Shown: positions 27,013 through 35,179, numbered from the stretch's first letter. The stretch: 37,637 nt of DNA from Symbiodinium natans (GCA_905221605.1 CAJNDS010002467.1:84876-122512); one strand, 5' to 3'. Numbers and translations: made by a program. Notes: generated from the letters alone by a model not told the origin.

Positions 27013-27272
27013 TTGGGGTTCCGCGTTTGGGATATGGGGCTTATAGGGTTTAAGGTGTGGGGCGAATTGCGCAGCCTAGGGTCATAACCTGCGAGGTTGA
27101 GGAAGTAGGGAGGGTCAGGGTTGAGGGTTAGGGTTTCGGGGCTTGCAGAGCCTGAGACCACAGCCATTCAAAGCCTGCAATCCTCGATTCCCGTAATCCT
27201 CGAACCCTCTCAGTCCGAGTTCTTGACTTCAAGCTTTGGCAGCATGAGGGCCCGCAGTACACTGCCCTGGCG

Positions 27273-27390
27273 CAAACCCTAAACCCTAAACCCCAAACCC
27301 TAAACCCTTAGCCCTAAACCCTAAACCCTAAACCCTCAACCCTAAACCCTAAACCCCAAACCCTAAACCCTACAAACCCTACAAACCCTC
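27273..27390. repeat. CCCTAAA array
   Basis: About 15 units with CCCCAAA and CCCTCAA variants. Confidence 0.95.
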
Positions 27391-27435
27391 AACCACATCA
27401 AGCCCTCAAGTCTGCGCTGGGGGGAAGTGTCGGCC

Positions 27436-27498
27436 ATGAAGCGTCCCGCCGCTGCGGCCCCGGCCGCAGGGAAGAAGGCCAAAGGCCCGGCGCAGCGA
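27436..27498 (+). CDS. Candidate first exon with basic nuclear-localisation-like N terminus
   Basis: ATG opens MKRPAAAAPAAGKKAKGPAQ and Arg, then GTTTAG of the first telomeric unit serves as donor (read through, it is a stop). The KRPAA...KKAK spacing resembles a bipartite nuclear import signal. The exon lies between a CCCTAAA array and TTTAGGG/TTGAGGG repeats. The downstream partner may be 27915 or 28109, but the phase with 27915 does not fit directly. Confidence 0.5.
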
Positions 27499-27788
27499 GT
27501 TTAGGGTTTAGGGTTTAGGGTTGAGGGTTGAGAGTTGCGGGTTGAGGGTTGAGGGTTGAGAGTTGATTTAGGGTTGAGGCTTGGCTTAGGGTGGGCTTAG
27601 GCCTTTTAGGGTCTGGGATTTATAGGGTTTTGCATAGGGCTTAAGGGTTCACTTGTAGGGCTCAAGGTTTGGGGCGTTTAGGGTTTAGGGTTTAAGGTTT
27701 GCAGGGTTTGGGGTTGAAGGCTTGTAGGGTCTAGGGTTCAGAGTGTGTAGGTTTCCAGGCTTGCAGGCTGCCTTTCTTTGCTCCCCAG

Positions 27789-27836
27789 AGGTTGCTCCCT
27801 GCCAGTTCCAGGCTTTAATCCTAAAAACCCTATAAG
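27789..27836 (+). CDS. Weak candidate exon after a strong acceptor
   Basis: CTGCCTTTCTTTGCTCCCCAG is among the best polypyrimidine acceptors in the window. It is followed by a short open stretch (EVAPCQFQALI). No donor is clear. Confidence 0.2.
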
Positions 27837-27914
27837 CCCTACAAGCCCTCTAAACCCTACAAGCCCTATAAACCCTATAAGCCCTGTAAACCCTAAACCC
27901 CACACCAGCTGCAG

Positions 27915-27988
27915 GCAAGGATGAGGAGGAGCTGTGGGATTGCACCTCCAACCCACAGACGCTTGGCTTTCTTCTGGCTGGCTCTTAG
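27915..27988 (+). CDS. Candidate exon, acidic start
   Basis: CCAGCTGCAG precedes KDEEELWDCTSNPQTLGFLL, then AGS and TAG at 27986. It may be a terminal exon, or may end earlier at an unseen donor. Degenerate CCCTAAA is on both sides. Unknown family. Confidence 0.4.
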
Positions 27989-28108
27989 GCCTTTAACCTT
28001 TTGGGTTCTTGTAAAACCCTGAACCCTAAACCCTAAACCATAAACCCTAAACCCTAAACCCTAAAACCTAAACCCTATAATAAGGAGCATAAAAAGTTAA
28101 GCTCTTAG

Positions 28109-28194
28109 GAGGAGTTCAAAAAGTCAGCCGAGGATGTGGCTTGGAGGCTACGGGAACTCGCCCACAGACCGCGCGAACCTGCCCAACAGTTTCA
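28109..28194 (+). CDS. Candidate exon, charged helical segment
   Basis: AAGCTCTTAG precedes EEFKKSAEDVAWRLRELAHR, then PREPAQQFQ. The frame stays open to 28224, so the 3' boundary is uncertain. CCCTAAA array at 28018-28078, TTTAGGG-type repeats from 28223. Confidence 0.45.
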
Positions 28195-28222
28195 GTTCAG
28201 GGCTTACTCTCACCCTACTTGC

Positions 28223-28470
28223 AGGGTTTAGGGTTTCAGGTTTAGGGTTTAGGGTTTCAGGGTTTTAGGATTTTTAGGGCTTCAAGGTTTTTTCGGTTTT
28301 AGGGCTTTACGGTTTTAGGGTTTTAGGGCTTTAGGGTTTTAGGGTTTTAGGATTTTGTGTTTTTTGGATTTTAGGGCTTTAGGGTTTTAGGGTTTTACGA
28401 CTTTTGGAATTTAGGATTTTAGGGTTTTAGGGTTTTAGGGGTTTAGGGCTTTAGGGTTTTAGGGTTTGGG
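28223..28470. repeat. TTTTAGGG octamer-variant array
   Basis: About 28 degenerate units, mostly the 8-mer GGGTTTTA with GGGCTTTA, rather than the heptamer used elsewhere. A smaller octamer patch is at 29655-29690. Confidence 0.9.
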
Positions 28471-28640
28471 CTTTAGTAAGGTTTAAGGTTTCATGATCAT
28501 GAGTAGAGGCTATGTCGTGGTCAGCGTTCAGGGGTGTTATCCGCATTACGTCGGCTGGGACCGGCTAGGGTTCAGCGTTAGGGTTTCCCTAACCCTATTG
28601 GTCAACCCTAAGCCCAAACACCCTATGAACCCCTAAATTT

Positions 28641-28745
28641 AGGATGTTCCCCCACTTCACAGTCCTTAATAGGGATTATAGTACCCCCCCATTACAATCC
28701 GTCTTAGAATCCGTCTTGAGGACTGTTTATAAGGGGAACACCCCA
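28641..28745. mobile_element. Family A inverted-repeat element
   Basis: AGGATGTTCCCCC and GGGGAACACCCC bound 105 bp. The inner arms AGTCCTTAATAGGGATTATA and GTCTTGAGGACTG are family-typical. Confidence 0.7.
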
Positions 28746-28828
28746 ACCTTAAACCCTAAACCCTAAACCCCAAACCCTAACCCTAAACCCTAAATCCTAA
28801 ACAATAGACCCTGAACACTAAACCCTAG

Positions 28829-28946
28829 GTGAAGCATGTGGCAAAGCGGCTTCCGCAAAAGCCGGGTGAGAAAGCCGTTTCCTTCAAAGCCTGCGCTGGG
28901 GGCGTCCAGTGTGTGGTGTCTTGCGCCGCAAGTGCAGGGTTTCAAG
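28829..28946 (+). CDS. Candidate exon, unknown protein
   Basis: AACCCTAG precedes VKHVAKRLPQKPGEKAVSFK, then ACAGGVQCVVSCAASAG. Several internal GT sites could end it sooner. CCCTAAA repeats on the left and TTTAGGG from 28949. Confidence 0.4.
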
Positions 28947-28948
28947 GG

Positions 28949-29048
28949 GGGTTTAGGGTTTAGGGTTTAGGGTTTAGGGTTTAGGGTTTAGGGTTTAGGG
29001 TTTAGGGTTTGGGTTTAGGGCTTAGGGTTTAGGGTTTAGGGTTTAGGG
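28949..29048. repeat. TTTAGGG array
   Basis: About 14 units. Confidence 0.95.
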
Positions 29049-29149
29049 TGAGTTGCCCCAAAGGCTTAAGGCGCTATGGTTTTTAGGTTTCAGGGTTGAT
29101 CTTTGTTCAAGTGTCTACGCTCTGTGTGGGTGTACAAACATACATGCAC

Positions 29150-29240
29150 GCACGCATGTATATATATATATATACCTATAGATAACATATATATATATAT
29201 ATTATATTGTATACATTTATATACATATATAGACATGTCT
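29150..29240. repeat. AT-rich microsatellite
   Basis: TATATA runs with imperfect TATACAT inserts. The 75-codon frame through it is not a gene. Confidence 0.9.
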
Positions 29241-29407
29241 GTTGTTGATTGTTGTTTGTTTGGATATACTGCCTACGTCTCGGCTCTCGATTCAGGTTCA
29301 TGCAACGTCGGGGCTGCTTCTGGACTTTGAGGTTAGAGTACGCGAATGAGCTAAAGTACCCCCGAAACCTTACACCGCAAACCCTAACCCTAAACCCTAA
29401 ACCCTCA

Positions 29408-29408
<1 letters not shown>

Positions 29409-29450
<42 letters not shown>
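29409..29450. repeat. Poly-C run of about 42
   Basis: It joins the CCCTAAA block (29375-29408) to the exon acceptor region. Length in the assembly may be unreliable. Confidence 0.9.
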
Positions 29451-29452
<2 letters not shown>

Positions 29453-29482
29453 ACCCGAGGTACTGTCTTCTTCTGCTCTCAG

Positions 29483-29611
29483 CTCGGCTGGACAAGAGTT
29501 TGTTGTGGAGGCACGCTTGGAAGCTGCCCTAAAGCGTTTTGACTTCTATGTGGGGCTGGTGGGCCATCATGGCCTGGGAACCTTTGAGGGCGACCAGGCC
29601 TGGCTGTTGGG
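29483..29611 (+). CDS. Candidate exon with strong acceptor
   Basis: TACTGTCTTCTTCTGCTCTCAG is followed by SAGQEFVVEARLEAALKRFD, then FYVGLVGHHGLGTFEGDQAW. The frame remains open to 29645. Donor candidates are CTG|GTGGGC at about 29560 or a GC donor after GACCAG at 29598. CCCTAAA left, TTTAGGG right. Family not recognised. Confidence 0.5.
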
Positions 29612-29628
29612 ATATTTTACATCTTCCT

Positions 29629-29755
29629 TTAGGGTTTAGGGTTTAGGGTTTAGGGTCTTAGGGGTTAGGGTTTTAGGGTTTTAGGGTTTTAGGGTTTAGG
29701 GTTTAGGGTTTAGGGTTTAGGGTTTAGGGTTTAGGGTTTAGGGTTTAGGGTTAGG
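29629..29755. repeat. TTTAGGG array
   Basis: About 17 units, a few of them octamers. Confidence 0.95.
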
Positions 29756-29877
29756 TTGGTCCTGGAAACACTCAGAAAATGTTCCTAAATAGGGTTCTCT
29801 TCACAATAAGGAAAAATATGTCCCAAGGGCCTACCTAGCAAAGGAACCCTATACGCAATTTTTTTCTCCAAGCGTTC

Positions 29878-30031
29878 GGGTTCCCCTACTACCCCCCCCC
29901 CCTCAATACTACCCCCTCCCTAGGTTCCACCCCTTACTTAAGGCTATCTAGGGATATTTACGCCTAATTTTGGCCATTGAAGGGGAGAACCTAGAGGGGT
30001 CAGTATAGAAGGGGTAGTAGGAGAACCTATG
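29878..30031. mobile_element. Family C inverted-repeat element, uninterrupted copy
   Basis: The left arm GGGTTCCCCTACTACCCCCC with CTCAATACTACCCC pairs with the right arm CAGTATAGAAGGGGTAGTAG and GAGAACCTA. 154 bp with no telomeric array inside; it serves as the reference for the split copies. Confidence 0.75.
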
Positions 30032-30100
30032 ATTTAGGGTTTAGGGTTTAGGGTTTGAGGGGGATCGTGGGGCAACCCATGATGTTAAATGCCAACCTAG

Positions 30101-30181
30101 GCGAGGTGTTTGTGGCCTTGGGATCACATGGTACCGGCGCCACCTTCGTTTGCCGCAAGTACAACACCGAGCGCCTTGCAC
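30101..30181 (+). CDS. Candidate internal exon, 27 codons
   Basis: GCCAACCTAG to GCAC|GTGTTT gives GEVFVALGSHGTGATFVCRK and YNTERLA, with strong G/C third-position bias. TTTAGGG units lie on both sides, an exception to the usual polarity. Unknown family. Confidence 0.5.
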
Positions 30182-30398
30182 GTGTTTTAGGGTTTAGGGT
30201 TTAGGGTTTAGGGTTTAGATCCCAGAAAGTTGCAACCGTGTGCCCCTCTTTATGCGGGTTTGCGAAAACAAGAGACCCCTGATATAGACCCCAAGTGGTA
30301 GGATCCCCTTAGAATAAGGAACCCCAAATGGGTGTACCCCTGATATCGTAAACCCTATATACGATTCTTGTTGAGACCTCCCTACATTGAAGTACCTT

Positions 30399-30460
30399 GG
30401 CCCTAAACCCTAAACCCTAAACCCTAAACCCTAAACCCTAAACCCTAAACCCTAAACCCA
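30399..30460. repeat. CCCTAAA array
   Basis: About nine perfect units upstream of the L19-like exon. Confidence 0.95.
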
Positions 30461-30465
30461 TGCTA

Positions 30466-30578
30466 AAGGATCATGCCGCTCACCTAAGGGATGCTGGCAG
30501 CTGCTCATCAGGGGACATGCCGAGTTTGACAGTTGGAGACTCGATTCGCATGAATCTCCGGATCGGAGAGGAAGAGGA
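30466..30578 (+). CDS. Exon resembling bacterial-type ribosomal protein L19 (bL19)
   Basis: The frame contains DMPSLTVGDSIRMNLRIGEE. bL19 has the conserved string D-[IM]-P-x-[FL]-x-x-G-D-[TS]-[VI]-R-[VM]-x-[VL]-[KR]-[IV] followed by the EG/RIQ region, which this matches residue for residue at the conserved sites. A nuclear copy would serve the mitochondrion or plastid ribosome. The exon probably starts after CTCATCAG (30511), though the frame is open back to an ATG at 30466 (MLKDHAAHLRDAG). The 3' end may use a GA donor near GAAGAG. The FEG-VI part was not found. CCCTAAA left, TTTAGGG right. Confidence 0.45.
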
Positions 30579-30607
30579 TAGCCTGTCGCTTGGCCTTGTT
30601 TGGGGGG

Positions 30608-30692
30608 CTTAGGGCTTAGGGTTTAGGGTTTAGGGCTTAGGGTTTAGGGTTTAGGGTTTAGGGTGTAGGGTGTAGGGTGTAGGGTTTAGGGT
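30608..30692. repeat. TTTAGGG array flanked by 16 bp direct repeats
   Basis: TTGGCCTTGTTTGGGG occurs at 30590-30605 and again at 30693-30708, on either side of about 11 TTTAGGG/GTGTAGGG units. Confidence 0.85.
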
Positions 30693-31106
30693 TTGGCCTT
30701 GTTTGGGGCCTAGGGCTTAGGGTAGTTACATGGCCCCTGAGTTTGGGCCCATATCCCTACCCTTAGATGAGAGTGTAGGGCTTGGCTGTTGTAGGGGTAG
30801 GTTCGAAGGTTTAGGGTCTAGGGTGTAGGGTTTAGGGTTTAGGCTTGTTCATTACCCTTAATCCCCTACATCATGCTTATGAAGCCATGCAAAACTGCAG
30901 GCTCCGGGGGGCTTAGGGTGGAGGGCTCAGGGGTTTGGACTTCCCGGCGCCCCTTCCGATTGAAGCCCGAAGCCACGGCATGTAGGTTAGAGCACCTCAG
31001 CCCAACCTAGGGTTTAGGGTTTAGGGTTTAGGGTTTCGGGTTTCGGGTTTCGGGTTTCGCAGAAAACCTGAACCCCTGACCCCTATAGACCCTCAAGCCT
31101 GTACGG

Positions 31107-31165
31107 CCTAGGACCCAGAGCAGGCCCTGTTTCCTTTTTTGGATAGGGCTCAGGTTCTTTTTTTG
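31107..31165 (+). mobile_element. Family G element, 5' part
   Basis: CCTAGGACCCAGAGCAGGCC begins the match. The 3' part is absent, replaced by T and CT runs. Confidence 0.45.
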
Positions 31166-31172
31166 TTTTTTT

Positions 31173-31262
31173 TCTCTCTCTCTCTCTCTCTCTCTCCCTC
31201 TCCCTAAACCCTAAACCTTAAACCCTAAAGCCTAAACCCTAAACCCTCTCTCTCTCTCTCTG
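31173..31262. repeat. CT microsatellite split by CCCTAAA units
   Basis: A CT run (31173-31202) and a second CT run (31246-31262) enclose six CCCTAAA-type units. Confidence 0.9.
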
Positions 31263-31297
31263 TCTTTTTTTGGGGGATTATGGCCCCCATTCTGTAG

Positions 31298-31335
31298 AGC
31301 AACAGCCTAGGTCCTACATGGTCAACGATGACGAG
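31298..31335 (+). CDS. Candidate short exon
   Basis: ATTCTGTAG to GACGAG|GTAACG gives QQPRSYMVNDDE. Reading on would add TQPTILETITEPRGIWAW before the TTTAGGG array, so the exon could be longer. Confidence 0.35.
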
Positions 31336-31394
31336 GTAACGCAACCGACAATCCTCGAAACCATTACGGAACCAAGGGGCATCTGGGCCTGGTC

Positions 31395-31548
31395 AGGGTT
31401 TAGGGTTTAGGGTTTAGGGTTTAGGGTTTAGGGTTTAGGGTTTAGGGTTTAGGGTTTAGGGTTAGGGTTTAGGGTTTAGGGTTTAGGGTTTAGGGTTTAG
31501 GGTTTAGGGTTTAGGGTTTAGGGTTTAGGGTTTAGGGTTTAGGGTTTG
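31395..31548. repeat. Long TTTAGGG array
   Basis: About 22 units, almost perfect, one of the longest in the window. Confidence 0.97.
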
Positions 31549-31551
31549 TGC

Positions 31552-31677
31552 ACTTAGAAGCCCTTGTGACTTAGCAAGTCTTCTTAGAGTTTACTTGGTG
31601 TCCCTTAGAAACCGTATTAGGATCCCCATAACCCATCTGAACAACCCTGCTTGCTAAGTCAAAAGGGCTTCCAAGTA
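31552..31677. mobile_element. Family E inverted-repeat element
   Basis: ACTTAGAAGCCCTTGTGACTT and AAGTCAAAAGGGCTTCCAAG bound 126 bp, directly after the telomeric array. Other copies at 16091 and 33490. Confidence 0.75.
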
Positions 31678-31684
31678 AGACGTT

Positions 31685-31800
31685 GCTTGGAGGTTCATGG
31701 TACTTATGAACCCCATAATAACTGTACTTACTTAAGGGGCTTGTAAGTGGGTTATAAGTACAGTTATAATTGGTTAGTAAGTCCCGTGAACCTCCAAGTA
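31685..31800. mobile_element. Family D inverted-repeat element, complete
   Basis: GCTTGGAGGTTCATGGTACT and the inverted CCCGTGAACCTCCAAGTA bound 116 bp. Inner arms TAACTGTACTTAC and GTAAGTGGGTTATAAGTACA also pair. The neighbouring 31870-32020 is a degenerate GGGGGTTTA tract. Confidence 0.7.
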
Positions 31801-32247
31801 GTGTTTGCGTGGGGGTGAGAAGCACAGGGGAAATATGCATACTGATCTTCGGCTTCCAACCCTCGACCCTAAACTCCGGGTTTCGGGGGTTTAGGGGTTG
31901 TATGGGGTTAAAGGTTTGTTTTAGGGGGTTTAGGGGGTTCAGGGGGTGTAGGTGGTTTAGGTGGTTTAGGGGGTTTGGGGGGTTTAGGGGGTTTAGGTGG
32001 TGTAGGGGGTTTAGAGGGTTTACTTCAACTTTTGCAGGGGCTTCGCGTGGCTGTTCGTTTTTGAGCCGCTCCAAATCCAGCATCCCTGTGCCCCACAAAT
32101 AGTTAGGGTTTAGGGTTTAGGGTTTTGGGTTTAGGGCCCAGGTTTCAAGTCGGGTTTTAAGGGCCTGGTTATGCTTAACATAGGGGCCTGAATAATTAGA
32201 ATAGGGTTTTGGGGGTTATTATAGTTTAATTGCAAAGGGACAGAAGG

Positions 32248-32325
32248 GGTTTACTAACCCCAAACCCTAAACCCTAAACCCAAAACCCTAAACCCTAAAC
32301 CCTAAACCCTAAACCCTAAACCGAC
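32248..32325. repeat. CCCTAAA array
   Basis: About ten units. Confidence 0.95.
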
Positions 32326-32361
32326 CCCTATATTAAGGCCCTCATCCGCTGAGCAAGCAAG

Positions 32362-32398
32362 GTAAGGCCACGGCCAATGGCGCGGACTGGCCACCAGG
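32362..32398 (+). CDS. Weak candidate exon
   Basis: From GCAAG to CCACCAG|GTTGCC the frame reads KATANGADWPP; read on, GCLEPLPLKG follows before TTTAGGG repeats at 32425. GCAAG|GTAAGG could instead be a donor, so the call is uncertain. Confidence 0.25.
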
Positions 32399-32776
32399 TT
32401 GCCTTGAGCCGTTGCCTCTGAAAGGGTTTGAAAGGGTTTAGGGTTTAGGGTTTAGGGGTTTAGGGTTTAGGGTTTAGGGTTTAGGGTTTAGGTGTTGCAC
32501 TGTCTTTCTTTAGGGAACCCGCCCCCCCGGCCCAAACCCCAAGCAAATCTGGGACCTTCTTTTGAGAAAAATACCCCCGGGAGCCCCCCAAACAAATTTG
32601 GTGTGGGGGGGGGGGGGGGGGGGGGGGGGAAACCATCCTAAATCCTTCAAGTTTAAACCCTAAACCCTAAACCCTAAACCCTAAACCCTAAACCTGCAAA
32701 GTCTTGCCAAACTGCCAAACCCGTAAACCTTAAACATCCTCAAGCCGGCCTCAACCCTAGCATTGACCCTAGCCAG

Positions 32777-32818
32777 CGATACCCGTGTGGACTTCAAACC
32801 GTGTCGGATCATTGGGGC
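32777..32818 (+). CDS. Candidate 42 bp exon
   Basis: GACCCTAGCCAG to GGGGC|GTAGGG gives DTRVDFKPCRIIG with G/C-biased third positions. The donor GTAGGG leads straight into TTTAGG repeats. CCCTAAA at 32653-32693 on the left; a 24 bp G run at 32605-32629 precedes that. Confidence 0.45.
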
Positions 32819-32995
32819 GTAGGGTTTAGGCTTTAGGCTTTAGGGTTCAGGGTCTAGGGTAGTTCAACAGTCCCCCCCTACCAAGCCAGCATAGTTTAGG
32901 GTTTAGGGTAGGGGGATTTTGCTTGTTTTTTTTTTTTTATTCTGGCGGGGGGCCTGGGGGTTAGGGTTTAGGGTGTAGGCTTAAACCTCAACCAA

Positions 32996-33193
32996 CCCTA
33001 AACCCTAAACCCTAAACCCTAACCCTAAAGCCTAAACCCTAAACCCTAAACCCTAAACCCTAAACCCTAAACCCTAAACCCTAAACCCTAAACCCTACCC
33101 CTAAACCCTAAACCCTAAACCCTAAACCCTAAACCCTAAACCCTAAACCCTAAACCCTAAACCCTAAACCCTAAACCCTAAACCCTAAACCCA
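32996..33193. repeat. Longest CCCTAAA array of the window
   Basis: About 28 units, two imperfect, followed by a C run to 33218. Confidence 0.97.
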
Positions 33194-33233
33194 ACCCCCC
33201 CCCCCCCCCCCCCCCCCTTGCTAAGAGACCCAG

Positions 33234-33300
33234 GAAAGGATGGCGCCCCTTCATCGCCATCACCGGCGCCACCGTCAGCGTCGAAGTCCTGAACGCCTGA
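33234..33300 (+). CDS. Candidate terminal exon
   Basis: GAGACCCAG precedes KGWRPFIAITGATVSVEVLN, Ala and TGA at 33298-33300. Seventeen or so consecutive codons end in C or G, the strongest codon bias in the window. An alternative Arg-rich frame is open but has poor codon choice. CCCTAAA/C run left, TTTAGGG from 33336. Confidence 0.45.
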
Positions 33301-33489
33301 ATGATGGCCCCAAAAAAGGTCCGCGGGGATTTTCTGGGTTTAGGGTTTAGGGTTTAGGGTTTAGGGTTTAGGCTTTAGGGTTTAGGGTTTCAGTGTAGGG
33401 CCGATAGACCCACAAGCCAGAAACCCTAACCCCAGGGCTCATAAGCTTAAGGGTTGCCCAAAGGCTCCTATGTAGTTCTGATGCGGTTT

Positions 33490-33600
33490 ACTTGGAGGCT
33501 CTTTTGACTTCGTCAGTCTATCTACTATCCCCTAGAAACCCTAGTAGAATCCCCATCACCCACGTTTCTGTATTTACTAAGTCAAAAGGGCTTCCAAGTA
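33490..33600. mobile_element. Family E inverted-repeat element within a duplicated segment
   Basis: ACTTGGAGGCTCTTTTGACTT and AAGTCAAAAGGGCTTCCAAGT bound 111 bp. A diverged 38 bp direct repeat starting GGGCCGAT occurs at 33398 and again directly after the element at 33601. Confidence 0.7.
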
Positions 33601-34344
33601 GGGCCGATCGACCCTTAAGCCAGAAACCCTAACCCCTGCACCCTTTTTGGTGGCTCACAAGCTAAAAGCTTGGGGTTTGGGGCTTCTCGACTTTTTAGGA
33701 CCTTTGGGGTTGAAGGGCTTTAGGGGTGTAGGCTCTCTGTTAGGCCTGAGATGTGGGACTCCTCGTTCGAAACCCTAAACCCTAATCCCTAACCCTAATT
33801 AAACCCTAAACCTTACGGTTCAAGGCCTTTTCAAGTATAGCTCGGGGGTTAGTGTTGCCCATAGCGTTGCCTGGAGGTTGCGAACCTTTGTTGTTATCCT
33901 GGGGAAACCCCCTTGAAGCCTAAACCACAAACCTAATCCTTGGCCGTGGTTGACTCAGCTGCAGTCTCTACGCAGCCATGCTGCGAGACTTAGGTCTTGG
34001 GATTTATGAAGCCCTACCCTAGCCCCAAAAGAAAAAGATATCCCTAACCCCTAAGCCCGTAAACCCTAAACCCCTAAACCCTACAAGCCTGAACCCTGAA
34101 CCCTAAACCCGTATACCCCTAAACCCTAAACCCTAAACCCTACAAGTCCTAAACCCCAACCCCTCAAGGCCCTAAACAAGCCCTAAACACTAAACCCTAA
34201 GTCTCAAACCCTAAACTCTACAAGCCCTAAAGCCTACAAGCCCTAAACCCTAGCCCTAAACCCTAAATCCTAATTAAACCCTAAAGCTTAATTCAACCCT
34301 AAGCCTCAGTATAGAAAGGGGGGGGCCCTTCCTGACCTTCCCAG
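33601..34344. other. Spacer, mostly degenerate CCCTAAA repeats
   Basis: 34030-34290 is a heavily mutated CCCTAAA tract (CCCTACAAG, CCCGTAAA, CCTAATTAAA). 33640-33990 is unique with no supported exon. Confidence 0.5.
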
Positions 34345-34395
34345 GTTACGAACATGGCGGGCGCTGCCGCGCAGCTCGCCGACGTCTCGCAGCAG
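34345..34395 (+). CDS. Candidate 17-codon internal exon
   Basis: The acceptor CCTTCCTGACCTTCCCAG and donor CAGCAG|GTCCCG bound VTNMAGAAAQLADVSQQ in phase 0, with nearly all third positions G/C. Degenerate CCCTAAA is on the left and TTTAGGG from 34415. Unknown family. Confidence 0.5.
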
Positions 34396-34485
34396 GTCCC
34401 GGGTTGAGGGTCGGTTCAGGGGTTTAGGGCTCAGGGTTTAGGGTTTAGGGTTTAGGGCTAGGGTTCAGGGTTCAGGTGTTTAAAG

Positions 34486-34545
34486 TTTCCCCCTTGTACT
34501 AACAGTCCTTTCCCCCTTGTACTAATAATAGGGATCGAAATAGGG
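34486..34545. mobile_element. Family A element fragment with internal 17 bp duplication
   Basis: TTTCCCCCTTGTACTAA occurs at 34486-34502 and 34509-34525, followed by AATAGGGATCG. The right arm is missing. Confidence 0.5.
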
Positions 34546-34615
34546 GGTGTAGGGTTTGGGATTTAGGGTTCAGGGTTGAGGGTGTAGGGTTTATAGTGTT
34601 TAGGGTTTAGGGTCA

Positions 34616-34677
34616 CAAACCCTAAACCCTAAACCCTAAACCCTAAACCCTAAACCCTAAACCCTAAACCCTAAACT
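34616..34677. repeat. CCCTAAA array
   Basis: About nine perfect units. Confidence 0.95.
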
Positions 34678-34728
34678 TTGGACCCAAAGGTTCACTTGAG
34701 CGACCGGCGTTATTGAGGCCTCTTGCAG

Positions 34729-34799
34729 GGATACTCCAAGGGGGTGCGGTTGCATGCGAAGCGATGTCTAATTTCAAAGATGACACCTCCCTGAAGAAA
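34729..34799 (+). CDS. Candidate exon
   Basis: GAGGCCTCTTGCAG precedes ILQGGAVACEAMSNFKDDTS and LKKA. The frame stays open beyond into CCCTAAA repeats, so no donor is fixed. CCCTAAA arrays occur on both sides. Unknown family. Confidence 0.4.
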
Positions 34800-35066
34800 G
34801 CTACACCCTTAACCCTAAGCCCTAAGCCCAAACCATTTGAATGTTGCTAAGCCCAAACCCGAAAACCGATACCCTCAGACTGCTCATCTCTTTTCCCCCC
34901 CCTAGAGAACTCAGTAAGTAGGGTCCGCAGGGTGTACACTTGAGACTCTCAGAGTCTGCAACGAACCCTGAACCCTAAACCCTAAACCCTAAACTCTAAA
35001 CCCTAAACCCTAAACCCTAAACCCTAAACCCTCGGCCTAAGGTTCTAAGGACTCTTGTTTGCACAG

Positions 35067-35132
35067 GGCCTTTGGCCCGAAGACCACATTACCAGTTCTT
35101 TGGACGATTTGGAGGGGCTCACGTTCTTTGGG
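35067..35132 (+). CDS. Candidate internal exon, 22 codons
   Basis: The acceptor GGACTCTTGTTTGCACAG and donor TTTGGG|GTAATG bound GLWPEDHITSSLDDLEGLTF, Phe, Gly in phase 0. A CCCTAAA array ends 30 bp upstream; TTTAGGG occurs only at 35366, beyond an ATCT/AT microsatellite. Unknown family. Confidence 0.5.
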
Positions 35133-35179
35133 GTAATGTAGGGGCTACTTAGGTATATGGGGACTATACACGGTATAAC

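Noticed and set aside
31571-32098. 175-codon minus frame rich in Asn-Pro-Leu
   Set aside because: Its low-complexity part is a translation of the GGGGGTTTA-type repeat, and the rest covers family D and E elements.
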